64,000 nt of DNA from Psilocybe azurescens (taxonomy: Eukaryota; Basidiomycota; Agaricomycetes; Agaricales; Agrocybaceae), in contig JAJIRX010000876.1 of the NCBI GenBank assembly GCA_023853785.1, positions 62,001 to 126,000 on the forward strand. Reading direction: 5' to 3'. Position numbers and translations under genes: made by a program. Shown in pieces: positions 35,708 to 47,281 of the stretch. Numbering within the stretch: the first letter of the stretch is position 1; each line of letters starts with the position of its first letter. The notes under the pieces were generated by a model that saw nothing but the letters and a program-made list of their open reading frames with translations, did not search any database and was not told the origin of the DNA.

Positions 35708-36579
35708 TCAGTCAAGATATGAACAGGTGAAATGTTTGCACGCCTCATGGCCACGCACCATGGTCTCCACATGATCGAATCTCCGTCTCCAGACCCAGAA
35801 AGCTGCACAAATACCTATTCCATTGAATCTGCAAGTTGTAATATCTCTGGTGAAATGATTATGTCAATACGCCACGAAATCATATGTGAACCTTTACTTA
35901 CCTCTGGATGTCGGCCAGACAAATCCAGAGAACCCTGTCGTAAAGAGGTTACATATGAGAAAGGGAAAGTGGCATATACAGCAACGAAAACGTAACGCAC
36001 CTTATGGAACCCCCTGAGAGAATCGAACAAACGAAGTAGATGGTAGATGGTCGGACGATTCGGCTCGGCCATCTCCTTGCTCGTCAATCCAGAGCTGGGA
36101 TCCACAGCCGCGAACGGTTCACCCCACATGGGCTGCTCGCGCGACTCCTCGTCGTCGTACAACGAGAGAAAGACATTGCTCGAAAACGTCGCGTGTCCGC
36201 CAGGATAGCAATAATTCGAGTCCGCGCTCGCGGACAGCTGGTAGATAGGCTCCTTCCACGAACGCTGCTCCGCCATGGGGAACTTCTCCATGATATGGTA
36301 TGCTTGTTTTGGGTGTGCGTAGGGTATGTCTGTCCAAGGGCGAGACGAAAGAATGAAAGAAAGCAATGGATGAACAACTGCTTCCAGTTCCAAGCCGACC
36401 GTTCAGGTCCCCAGTGATAACCCAAAAGAACAGTCACTGCGTACCCCTCAGTGTTTTGTATTATTGTCGTCGTCGTCAAGTACCCAGTACCGAAGGGGGC
36501 CAGGACGCTCGAAATGCGTGTTCGTGATGTGAAAAACTGCGAGCGTATACTTATCAAAGAGAAGAGAGAAGGTCGGCAT
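35708..36579 (-). CDS. Uncharacterised multi-exon protein with GHATFSS motif
   Basis: Not recognised with confidence. Start MPTFSLLFDKYTLAV at 36579, with a TATA box about 20 bp upstream. The first intron is unclear (an acceptor CCTTGGACAG at about 36330 is strong). The main exon (about 36330-36005) encodes HPKQAYHIMEKFP, then NYCYPGGHATFSSNVF. Two clean introns follow (GTGCGT...ACGACAG and GTAAGT...CCAGAG), giving GSLDLSGRHPE and ILQLADSM. The frame then stops at 35815. If the CC at 35820-35821 is one base short, it stays open through CAAFWVWRRRF to a stop at 35708. The GHATFSS segment faintly recalls the PSGHATF motif of PAP2/haloperoxidase enzymes, but the other PAP2 motifs were not found, so this is only a hint. 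Confidence 0.55.
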
Positions 36580-37235
36580 ATTGCTTAACCCTCGATTTTA
36601 TAGGCAGGCAGACTGCAGTGCCAAAGCCGGATCCGATGGTTTAATCTTGAACAAGGTGATGCCTCGACGTTCTCTCCGGGTTAAACGCATTTGAGATCAT
36701 ACGAAGCCAAATAAAGAAAATCCATGAAAAAGGGGGCAGTTGTGCAAGATCGACTCTGGAAGTGTGCTTCGCCGTCTGATTTCCAGCTATTCGTACCCTA
36801 TCACTACACGGTGATGTGCTATTCCCAGACCCAGGCCATCCATAACTGGAGCCATCATGTCCAAGTCATGTCGTCTTTGAAATGTTGAAACACCCCTGAT
36901 ATGCATCACAGGCCGCATTGCTTAGAGAAAATTGCGCGCATGAAAATTTTACGGGGAGAGATTAAAGTTGAACACAAGAACTAGGCGGGAAACTGTATTT
37001 TTCCCACGCCCCAATCGCGACGGTCCGGGTGCTACTGCACTGTGTCCGGGCCCATCCCGCTTCCATCTTATCCGTAAACTCGTCCGATGATACAAGGTTT
37101 ATTGCAACTATCCATCCTACGCGACACAAAACGGTAATCGTGGTACCATCTGCTATGCGACGGCATAATGTAATCTACAGAAATAACTATATAATCAGAT
37201 ATTCTACCAAGAAACACGGCAGCGCGCAGCTTTCT
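36580..37235. other. Intergenic
   Basis: It lies between the promoter of the uncharacterised gene and the 3' end of the third P450. Nothing else is seen. Confidence 0.4.
36595..36604 (-). promoter_or_regulatory. TATA box of the 35708-36579 gene
   Basis: CTATAAAATC on the minus strand, about 20 bp before the ATG at 36579. Confidence 0.4.
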
Positions 37236-39567
37236 TCAGATTTCTCGCTTCTTGATAATGAGGGGTAGTTGACTCTGCAGGGAATTAGATCCTTTGAGGA
37301 CTGGGATCATCAAAAGACCAAGATTCCATGCAATCTCTTTGTCTTTAGGCACACTGAACTCCAGTGATTGGATCAATATAGCTATGACCACCCCTGACGG
37401 CTGATATCAGTATATGAACCCTATGAATGACTCAAGAAATATCTCACTCATTTCCAACTGTGCGAAATTGAAGCCACTACCCAAATGACACGTGAGTTAG
37501 TGATTTTATACGGCTCCAACTCAACCGTCACTTACATGCAGGCACGGTTTCCGGCAATAAACGTCATTCTACATCAATAATAATCAGTCTTGTATGGAAG
37601 AAGAGGACTCGACTGTGAGCACTCACTGGTGCGCAAATACCCCAGACAAATCGCGGATTTTGGCCACGCTTTCCGGCAGTTCCGAAAGCCAGCGCTCTGG
37701 CTTCCATTCGCTTGCATCCTCCCCCACGTCTTACGGTTATGATTCGAGCCAATGATATTAACAAAGACGTCGGTACCCTTCTCGACGGGTACTTCGTGTA
37801 TGACCGTGCCATTCTCCCCTGTAATAGGGTGTAGGAGGGGCAGCACAGTATCATTCAATGTCCTAACAACGACATCAATTCACAGTTAAACCTTGAAAAG
37901 CCAGTAGTCTGCTCACTGTCGGAACATGGTTGGAATAGGAGGGTACCTATTAGAGAAGGTGAATCGTCTCGTTACGGCTCTAGTACGGAGCTAGGACTCA
38001 CACCCGCAGGGTTTCCTTGATAACAGCATCCAAGTAGGGCAGCGCAGTGACGTTGTTGAAGTCAATTGCCTCGTCCTGATGGTGGTAGGCCTCAGTCACT
38101 TCTACCCGGAGCTTTTCCTGTACGTCGGGATGTAGCGCCAGCAAATGAAGAACTCGAGCAATCGCAGAAGACGTTGTATCCATGGCGGTGAAAACGAGTG
38201 TCCTCCAGGCAATATTAGCCATAAACGCAATGTATCACAACAAAATTAAGCAACGTACGATATCTGGGCAACGAGCTCTTCGTCTGACAGACGCTCCGTT
38301 TCAACAGAAGTACGGTTCGCTCTGACTAAATGTAATTCATTGTCAGGGACTCTAGGATAATCAGCCTCAAAAGCGCGTGTCCTCACGAAGAATGCCGATA
38401 ATATCTTGTCCGTCTTTATCCGTAACATCGTTGTCGAGATCCTTCAGCTGCTTCTTCAAGATCTTCTGTGCTTCGTCCTCCATAACATCCACAATGTACA
38501 CAAGACGTTGGAGGAGCGACCATGGGATCATCTTCACCACAAACCGGCGGAACTGAGCCGGACCCAAATACTTCAAAAAAGGAGTGAGAGCAGCGCCAGG
38601 AATCATCGCGGACACAGTAGCCCTTCAAAATCCATAAGTAAGTACCCAGCTCAATGGAATGGGGTAGAATTAAAAATATGCTTACACCAGCTGCTTTGTT
38701 GCATCCGAAAAGATACTGGCCTCGGAAAGCTTACCAAACGAATGTCCCATGCCTCCTCGACCGATCACTTCAAGCGCGAACCTGTTCAACCACCCCGTGA
38801 CATCGATCTCCTTGGAGCCACTTTTGACCATCGAAGAAATCTGCGTTTCCAGCTTGGTAGGATCATATTGGGATGAGATATTTGCCACTGAATTACAAAA
38901 TTTTAGGCTGGGATACATACCTCTCTAGCGATGGATACGAACATGGGTGTCATGCCCCGAAGGTGCTTGACTGAGAATGCGGGCGTCAACATCTTTCGCT
39001 GTTTCTTGTGCTGGCCTCCAATAGTCGACAGCAGGCCGGGACCGAATAGCAGCGCATTAGTGCTTTGAGAAAGTATAGCACATGAGTTCCAACCTAATGA
39101 TGCTTCTGCCCGAAGAAGACTTACTCGGCGAAAGCACTCCACTCCTCGAAGGAATCCTGCTCTTTAACCAGAATGTGATGCATAGCTCTGGGGTCATTGA
39201 CCACCAACGAACGCCCCTGTGTATTATCCACCCTCTAGTTTCCACCCATGGCTGCGTAGGAATGAAGCGTACTCACCCCGAAGAGAGTTCCAAACTTAGC
39301 CGCCCCGCCGTAGATGTTGTTAACGTCAACCAACCAGTCACGTCCCGTGGTAGGACCAACCACATCCAGCAAACTGCCTGCTAACGCTGAGACGGTGGCT
39401 TGGAACATGAAGACATAGATCGTACCAGTTAAGAACGACGGAGAGGGCGGACCAGGAAGGTTTTGGTAAGCCGAGACGCGTCTGTAGAGCCAGAAGCCAC
39501 CAATACAGCATCCTGCGATAAAATAGACGGCGCTATTGCTAGTAACCAAATCAGAAATTAACGCCAT
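37236..39567 (-). CDS. Cytochrome P450 monooxygenase, copy 3
   Basis: Complete haem monooxygenase of a third family. Start MALISDLV at 39567 with an N-terminal membrane anchor (SAVYFIAGCCIGGFWLY) and hinge NLPGPPSPSF. C-helix region HKKQRKMLTPAFSVKHLRGM (about 39020). The central exon ends near 38380. I-helix region TAMDTTSSA (about 38180), K-helix ETLRV with the following YPP, PERF-like WKPERW (about 37700) and haem loop TFIAGNRACMGF with the cysteine near 37530. The tail is LEFSVPKDKEI...KKREI with stop at 37236. About ten introns. One G is missing in the run at 37731-37735 (read on the minus strand, between KTWG and EDASEW), which otherwise breaks the frame before the haem loop. A TATA box lies at 39638-39643. 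The substrate is unknown. Confidence 0.85.
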
Positions 39568-39637
39568 ACTGCTTGGCTCTGGTGGTGTTGGAGTTCAAGA
39601 CGGGGGAAAAGGACTGAGCCTTCGCGATTTTCAGAAG

Positions 39638-39643
39638 TTTATA
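39638..39643 (-). promoter_or_regulatory. TATA box of P450 copy 3
   Basis: TATAAA on the minus strand, about 71 bp before the ATG at 39567. Confidence 0.5.
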
Positions 39644-39961
39644 TGACGGCGCTGAGTTGATCAGTATGAAACTCAATATTTCTGGAGTCAACGCTATGGC
39701 CTACAAGGCTTTAATAGGTTTCCCGGGGTACTATTCATACAGCTGTAATAGGACGGTTTAAGCTGTCAAAGGTCACGTAACTGAGAAGCTTTGGTTGGAG
39801 AAAAGCTACTCTGCTTACCCTGGTTCCTATGCAAATCCTTAGGGGATCCATCATCCTGCGCCGTTTCTTTCGGGCGTGGGTGGAGTTGGCTCATAGCTTC
39901 TGTTGAGCAACACAATGCTGAGAAGATTGAGAAAATCGTCAACAGAATGTCGGTATTACTA

Positions 39962-40035
39962 TGGAAAGCGAGATGTCAAGCCTCTAAAGCCGTTGCCAAA
40001 CATCATCGGGTTGTCAAGCCGAGCATTCTTGGCGA
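39962..40035 (+). repeat. Inverted dispersed repeat, arm 1
   Basis: TGGAAAGCGAGATGTCAAGC, then CTCTAAAGCCGTTGCCAAAC. It is matched on the opposite strand by 41510-41576, which reads GGAAAGCGAGACTGTCAAGC, then TTCTAAAGCCGTTGCCAAAC. The short shared peptide in both arms (CQASKAVAK) could be a remnant of a coding element. Confidence 0.65.
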
Positions 40036-41509
40036 CGACTTGGCAAGCAAAGACCTTCGACACCGGTACCTGCCTAGTACAGAGCCATTCAGTATTTTAT
40101 TGTAGATGCTATATACTGAATCACCGATACAAAGTCAATAAATAATTTTTGGTACAAATAGCATATACCGTGTGTAGCTTTATGCAAGCGTTGAAGCAAC
40201 TATAACGACTCTACAGTTTGTGCGCCGTTGAAGCCAGTTAAGCCCCAGGGCGACGGCGGGCCGGTCCAGGTGCTTGCCGGACTTGTCTTCGAAACAAATT
40301 TTGACTCTCATTCAACTGTAGACGGTGCATTGCTCACAAAGCGCGCAGTATATAGATCTCAGAGAATCAGTAATACTATTTTATAATTCCTTGCTTGAGC
40401 CCAACAAATGATACACATATAGTATAGTCTACCAGTCATCTGGCCCCTCGTCTTCATATTCCTCCTCTGTAAATTCTATGGGGAGTAATGGTGAACTGCT
40501 ATGTCTGAGTGCAGGCTTCAGTTTCAATCGGCTGGTGCGCAATGGGGGCGCTTCAAATATTTGGGCTTGAATTTAAATGTGGTCTGTAAATCAATATTAC
40601 AAAGCTAAATACTAGGCCAGAGCCAGAATATCAGCAGTCTTTCAATAATGCAGACCCGACTTACCTTGCCTATTAATTGTGCCATCGGAAATTCTGAGAC
40701 TGTGCATGTAAAAATGAGGCTTCATTTGCTGATGGCGAGTATACCTCTTCACATATTACAAGCCTGTATACGCAGCTCACAGCTCAGTCGCATCAAGCAG
40801 TATAGCCGTAGACAAGATAGATAGATATGAGACCCAGAAAGAAACACAAACAGAAGCACAAAGAAGTTGAATAATTGGCAGATACAATATCAAGAAAAGA
40901 AAACAAGAAGATAGAAGTTACTAAGGGAAGACCTGCCAGTGCTAAGCATTTTACTCTACTTGATAATTCACAATTTATAACACTCATTGTGACTATTAAC
41001 TAAATAGGCGGCAGTGTGGTGAACAAGTTCAAAGACTTAGGAACATGCAGCCCACAGTGATCAACATCACATGGCATATCTCAGGTTTACAGTTTACTTA
41101 TGGTGGAAAATATGTGGACCAGTGGTTAATGCTACACAGCCATTGTCAGCCAATGATACACCGACAAGACAAGAAATAAACAGAGAATGCGATATATGCT
41201 TAGAATAAGACAACCCCAATCATGTAGTGTTAATCATGTCTTGTCAATGTGGTGCTATTCAGGCCGTGTTGAAGCCTTCTTAAAAGTCCTGGTCCTAACC
41301 ACGGTTAAGCCAGCAACGTCTATTAATGTTCCAGATGGTAGAAACGAGCACATATGAGCTACTTCCAATCTTGCTCATAGCAAGGCTAGCACTTACTGTC
41401 GACTTGGCGAGGTTTGAACCAATGACGGCACCAAGACGGTGCCCAGTCAAGTTCAACAATAGAAGAGAGATTTTCGGGGTCCTGACAACCACCTCGAATA
41501 ACAAATGTC

Positions 41510-41576
41510 CGGCATAGCATCCCGGACACTGTTTGGCAACGGCTTTAGAAGCTTGACAGTCTCGCTTTCCATATAT
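41510..41576 (-). repeat. Inverted dispersed repeat, arm 2
   Basis: Counterpart of 39962-40035 in opposite orientation, 1.5 kb away. The similarity fades past the shared block of about 50 bp. Confidence 0.65.
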
Positions 41577-41819
41577 TACAAGTTGTTTAGCGTCGGCGAG
41601 GGAGTAGGGGACAGTGGCAATGTCATTGCTCAGAAGACAACTTTCCGCGATCCAAATTAAGTCCAGTTCATACCCCATATTCATAAGCTCGCCAATGGTC
41701 TATACTTATGGCAGGCCGTAACATATGCAGTGCGTGTACGTTCAATAGTGGGTGCAAAGTGGTGAGATGTGTCAGATTTGCAATGTTTATTTGTTTGGCC
41801 ACTGCTGTGCCACATCACT

Positions 41820-41945
41820 CAATGCAAACAAGTTCGCGGTCCACGGTTCGCCCTAGAAATGGAGGTTCGCGATTCGCGATTCGAGGTTCGGGGTTCGAGG
41901 TTCGCGCACCAAGTCCCACGAACTTTGCTCGCAATGGGCGAGACT
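41820..41945 (+). repeat. GTTCGCGG-type dispersed repeat, copy 2
   Basis: GCAAACAAGTTCGCGGTCC, then several variants of GAGGTTCGCGATTCG / GAGGTTCGGGGTTCG, then GAACTTTGCTCGCAATGGG. It has the same flanks as the copy at 35404 in inverted orientation, with a longer internal array of 7-8 bp TTCG-containing units. Confidence 0.65.
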
Positions 41946-42789
41946 TTCTGGGCGAAATACTCTTTGCACGCCTGGTTGAACGGCCCAAACAACTACCTAA
42001 TGGGTTTACTTGGCGGCTTCTGTAATGCGCCTTGTTTACTAAAGTCTTGGCAAAATGACATAGAATTTATACGTGGAGATGTGAAATATCACTCCAGAGG
42101 ACGTTTCGAAGAGGAGGAGAATGAGTCAAGCCAGTTGAGAACGATGAGCCATCAACACCGCCTGTTCAACGAGCAAGCGCCTGTAAGCGTTGTGTTGATT
42201 ACCACCAATCCGTGGTCGATAATCCTAACTCGTTTCGGATGCCGAACATATGAAGTGGAACTAAGAAGAAAATGATGAGTTCTAGAGTGATTAGATTTGT
42301 TGACTTATGCCTGTGTTTGCCAGGCCTGTAGATGCCGAGTTGGGACGGTGGTGAAATGTAAGAGATGTCTAGATTATGCGACGTGAGTGTGATACTCGCA
42401 GATTTGATTGAGCAAGATGTCGAATTGAAATCGTGTTCAGAGCTAGGAGTAAGTAACAAACAGTGCGTGAGGGGAGACGTCTGAGTATAAGTGAGAGGGG
42501 CGGGGGCATCATGGACGGCTCTTATGGGGACGATATTCGATCACTTCGAACAAGCGCCGCTATCTTGAGTTCCGCTTATATTGCACACATATGCGCACGT
42601 ATTTATACTTGAATTGAGTTCAGGTCTACAGAATTTATTCAGCCAATGATTTGAAATGGCTGAGTATCAATATGCACAACAAAAATAGAAAAATTAATGT
42701 TGAAACTACCTCGTGGACATCGTTCGGCCAATGCTGCGCAACGACTTGAGGGGAAAGGGTACTGGTCGCCAGACGGATTGGATTACTGC

Positions 42790-42945
42790 GTTATTTAAGG
42801 TGCGTATTTTCAGGTCCCTAGCCGTGTACGACGAGAAGGGAGTGGAAGTGAAAGAGAGGTAATTGTGTACGACGAGAAGAGAGTGGAGGAGAAAGAGATA
42901 ATGGTATTTGGGGGGGGAGCTTGGAGAATGTATATAAGGTGCGCA
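42790..42945. repeat. Short local duplication
   Basis: GTGTACGACGAGAAG(G/A)GAGTGGA occurs twice (about 42824 and 42866). Similar AAGGTGCG(T/C)ATTTT blocks flank them at about 42798 and 42939. Confidence 0.55.
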
Positions 42946-43148
42946 TTTTGAGATGTTTTAATTGTGCCTTTTCTGCCCTCCCCGTCGCCCTTCTCTTTAT
43001 TTTCCTTTCGGCCGTCTCACCTTTGTAGTCGCTTTGTTTCCCTTCTCTCATGTATTCTCGCTATGTCATTGACCACAATTTAGAATCTGCTCGAAAGCAC
43101 TGATTTCTTCATCTTGCGATGAATACACGCATTTGACTGGCCGTCTGC

Positions 43149-43496
43149 CTACTTACTGGTACTGTACACCATTGCTCCAAAATTGTGCACGACATCAGAC
43201 GCGTCGTCTGGCAAGAAGAGTGCAAGACCATCTTTCAAGTCGTCGGAGATGAAGCTAATGCCAATCGATGTCGTTTTCGTCGTCGTTAGTAGACTGTCAA
43301 TTCTGCATCGACGCTGGGTGTGTTTTCTCTTCCTTCGCCTTATTCTCCTTGAGTTTGATGTCGTGCGCAAGTTAGTGTCAATGAAACCGGCGGACTGTGG
43401 ACATCGTCGCCGACACGCCGCACGGCGACAACGGCGCGCAACCGCCGCAAATGAGAGGTCACGTGCTGAAGAGCAAAGAGAAATTTGAGAAAACAT
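43149..43496 (-). CDS. Possible small protein divergent from RPO41 (weak)
   Basis: A 115-codon ATG-started frame on the minus strand, head-to-head with RPO41 (32 bp between starts). The first two thirds are Arg-rich and could be chance. The last third (SIGISFISDDLKDGLALFLP to VVHNFGAMV) looks more protein-like. A donor-like CAGTAAGT follows near 43155, but no downstream exon was found. It may simply be the RPO41 promoter. Confidence 0.25.
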   Translation of the reverse strand: MFSQISLCSSARDLSFAAVARRCRRAACRRRCPQSAGFIDTNLRTTSNSRRIRRRKRKHTQRRCRIDSLLTTTKTTSIGISFISDDLKDGLALFLPDDASDVVHNFGAMVYSTSK

Positions 43497-43528
43497 TTTG
43501 AAAAGGATTGTAACCAGTGTCGATACTA

Positions 43529-46500
43529 ATGATCCCTAGAACAGCACGGAGACTTGAGGCGACTTTACTGTCTGCTCGTCAGTCTCTGCCCCGCCCGGCT
43601 CGTCTCTACTCTACACCCTCCAAAAGGCATAATGCGCCCGCCACAGCGACTGCCACGATACCCACTCTGGACCCGTACCCCCCTTTTCTACCCCAAAACG
43701 CCCCCAACCTTCGCCCTACAATGAGATTCACGCTTTTCTCAGTAGAGGGGTGCCCTTGACGCTCTTGCCGACCCCAGAACCTGGCACATCTGTATCTGCG
43801 GAGGCTGAGCGGTGGTTTGTCGATTCTCGGTCGTTGGACATGGCTGGGATCATCGACGCGTGTCTCCATAACCTCCACGATGTTAATAGGGCTCACGAGG
43901 TCTTCCAGCGTCTGCGGCAGAAGGTGGGATCTACTGTCGTGCAGACACCCATGTACAACGCTTTCCTGGCCGCATATATCAGTATGGCGGAGAAGGAGAC
44001 GGTGACAGAGAAGAAGCAGTATTGGATCGACGAGGCTTGGAAACTTTACGAAGTAATGGAATCAGAGGCAGAGGAGGTCAAACCTAATGCGCAGACTTAC
44101 AGCTACATGCTTTTGCTATGGCAAAAGTAAGTCATAGCAGTCCATTGAAACTGACGTGTGCTCATTTTCTCTTTGTAGATTCGACCAAGATATATCCTCT
44201 CTTTTGTCCAAGGACCAAATCATCTGCTATCCAAAATGCAGAAGCGCCAAATACCCGTGCTGGACGTCGTTTGCAACTCTGCCATCTCCGACCCCGTTGC
44301 ATTGACGGCTATTGCAAAACGACTGGCCGTCGACGCCGTGGATCTCAACTATACCTCGGTTCTGACCGACCTCGGACATGCGCCCGTCGAAGTCAAAGCT
44401 CCCCAAGAGCAGTACGCCGATGTCCCAGACGTCAGGCCTGTCACTGTCGGTGCCGACCAAGTACCCTTCAACATCGCCGGCCTCCGCCGCCACCTGAGCG
44501 GCCTCTCGGAAACGCGGGACCTGCTCCAAAACGACGCATACGCCCGCCAGCGACAGCTCGAGGCGTCCGTGTACGAGCTCGCCAAGGAGCAGCTCGAGCA
44601 CCAGAAAGAGCAGTTCGCGGAGAAGGGGATCGACAGCCTCACGATACGGGACGACCAGCTCAAGCGGTGGATGTGGGAGTGGCACGTCCGGCTGCGCGAC
44701 AGGCTCGAGAGGGACCACGCCACCCTGAGGAAGGGCGACCACCTGTTCAGCGGCCCTGACCGCGATGTCGAGCCGTACCTGCTCATCCTCAAGCCGGAGA
44801 CCCTCTCGCTGCTCACGATTCTCGAGGCCATTCGTCTGCACGGATCGGGCGGCGTCATCGCAGGCATGAAGACCGCGCGCGCGATCATCTCTATCGGCAA
44901 AGCGGTGGAGAACGAGCACAAGTCCCAGATCTGCAAGAACAACAACATCACGACCGCTAGCGCTCCTCACGGCTCGGGGAACATCTTCACGCCGACGGGG
45001 TACCAGGACTTGTATCAGCGCAGAGTCGCGGCGGCGCAGACGGCCTCGGACAACGAGGGCTGGTCGGCTGCGTGGAGTCAGGCGTTGCGAGCGAAAGTTG
45101 GCTCGGTCCTCCTCGACCGCTTCATCGCCGTTGCGGAAGTCGCCTTGGAGAAAATCGACCCCCATACCGGTGCCAAATTGTAAGTCGTTCTGTTCTTCCT
45201 TTCGTTCTTCCTGACGACGATGTCTTTCAATGCAGGGTCGAATCTCATCCCGCCTTTTACCAATCGTATGAGTACGTCCGCGGACAGAAATTAGGTGTGA
45301 TCAAGTTGCACTCTATGGTCATCGAACGGCTGGCACAAGACAGTCTGCATCGTACCATCCATCCCCGCCATCTCCCTATGCTCGTTAAACCCAGGCCTTG
45401 GATTCACTACAACAACGGCGCCTATCTCTTCAGCCGAAGTACGTTGCCATTACTGCCTTTTCTACCTCAATAGTTCAGGTATCTAAACAAAATGTCACTT
45501 TCTAGGCTTTGCGATGCGGTTCAAGGAATCAATGGAGCAGGAATCGTACATGAAAGCAGCGACCGAGCAAGGGAACCTCGAGCTCGTGTACGCCGGGCTG
45601 GATTTCCTCGGCAGCACGCCGTGGAGAGTGAACAAGGAGCTCTTTGACGTCGTCCTCAAGGTCTGGAACTCGGGCAAGCGGATGGGCAAGATCCCGCCGG
45701 CGGTGCACGACGAGCCCGAGCCCGTGCTGGACGAGGAGGCGGCGAAGGATCTGCAGGCGCGGAGCCACCATATCATCCGGCACAGGGCGTGGACGCAGGC
45801 GCAGGCGAACAACCATTCGGATAGGTGCAGTGTGAATTATAAGCTCGAGATCGCGAGAGCAGTACGTTCACTTTTGCTTTCTTTTTTTTTTACTCCCCGT
45901 GTATTGACGAACCTGCGCGTTTGGTGCGATAGTTCCTCCCCGATACGTTCTACCTGCCGCACAACTTGGACTTCCGCGGGCGCGCGTACCCCATCCCGCC
46001 GCATCTGAACCACATGGGCGACGATCTGTCGCGCTCGCTTCTGGTGTTCGCGGACGCGAAGCCCTGGGCGTGCGCGGGCTCAGGTGGCTCAAGATCCACG
46101 CGGCGAATCTGTTTGGGTACGATAAGGCGCGGTTCGACGACCGTGTTGCTTGGGTGGACGAGCACATGGCGGGTATCAAGGAGAGTGCTGAAAATCCGCT
46201 TGATGTACGTTTTCATTTTCGTTTTTCATTTTTTTCCATTTCTCGTCTGTGCATAGGACGCGCTGCTCATTGGCCGTTGCCTTTTTGCATTTATTTCTTT
46301 TAGGGATCGGGGTGGTGGAGAAAGGCAGACGACCCTTGGCAGTTCCTCGCCACATGCAAAGAACTCAAAAAGGCACACGAGCTGGAGGACCCGACGGCCT
46401 ACGCCTGCGCCCTCCCCGTGCATCAGGACGGGACCTGCAACGGCCTGCAGCATTATGCTGCGCTGGGCGGCGACACCCAGGGTGCCGAGCAGGTCAACTT

Positions 46501-47248
46501 GGCGGCGGCGGATAAACCGTCGGATGTTTATACGTTTATCAGTTTGAGGGTGCAGGCGGCGATTGATAGAGATGCGGAGAAAGGGATTGAAATTGCAAAG
46601 ATTTTGAAGGATAAGATTACGAGGAAGGTTGTTAAGCAGACGGTCAGTTTCTTTTCTCTCTTTCTCGCTTTTGTCGTTCAGAGACGTCGGTGCGCTGATG
46701 CTGACGTTTTTCTGTTTCCGTTTTTTATGCAGGTTATGACGACTGTGTATGGCGTTACGTTTATCGGTGCTCGTGAGCAGATTGAGAAGCAGCTGCGCGA
46801 CCGCACGGATCTGCCCAAGGAGATGTGCTGGCAAGCCGCGACATACATCGCCAAGCAGGTTCGTCTCCCCAAGCCTCCCGTTTCTTTCCTTTCCTTTCCT
46901 TCTCTAACCTCCTAATTCTTCACAGCTCCTAGCCACCATCGGCGACACCTTCAAGGGCGCCAAGGGGATCCAAGACTGGCTCAACCTGTGCGCGCGGCTC
47001 ATCGCCAAGTCGATCCCGCAGGCGCGCCTGGGCATGGTGGACGACGTCGACGGCCAGCGGTACATCACGATTGACAAGCGCAACATCAAGAAGGAGCAGA
47101 TGACGTCGGTCATCTGGACGACGGTGCTGGGCCTGCCCATTGTGCAGCCGTATAGGAAGGTGTCGCGGAAGCAGATCAAGACGAGCATTCAGAGCGTGTA
47201 TATCTCGGATCCGCATAGGAGTGAGGAAGGTGGGTTGCCTTTTTTTGT

Positions 47249-47281
<33 letters not shown>

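Larger units (their letters stand above)
39568..43148. other. 3.6 kb gene-poor region with repeats
   Basis: No gene is supported. It contains an inverted pair of repeats (39962-40035 and 41510-41576), the second GTTCGCGG-type repeat (41820-41945) and a short local duplication at 42790-42945. Frames at 39791-40105, 41295-41684 and 41769-42275 fall on these repeats. Confidence 0.45.

Noticed and set aside
36084..36557. 157-aa minus frame overlapping the GHATFSS gene
   Set aside because: Arg/Ser-rich shadow of the real exon in another frame; the alternate frame splices cleanly into two more exons.
41708..42275. Plus-strand frames of 105 and 168 codons
   Set aside because: They run through the GTTCGCGG repeat; the Arg/Phe-rich part is repeat translation.
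44227..45165. 312-aa minus-strand open frame inside RPO41
   Set aside because: It is the shadow of a GC-rich RPO41 exon; the plus frame has clear polymerase-family homology.
13388..46064. Programmed ribosomal frameshifting as the cause of the frame breaks
   Set aside because: Breaks occur at unrelated places in many genes, in both directions and mainly in C/G runs, without a shared slippery site or downstream structure; assembly error is simpler.
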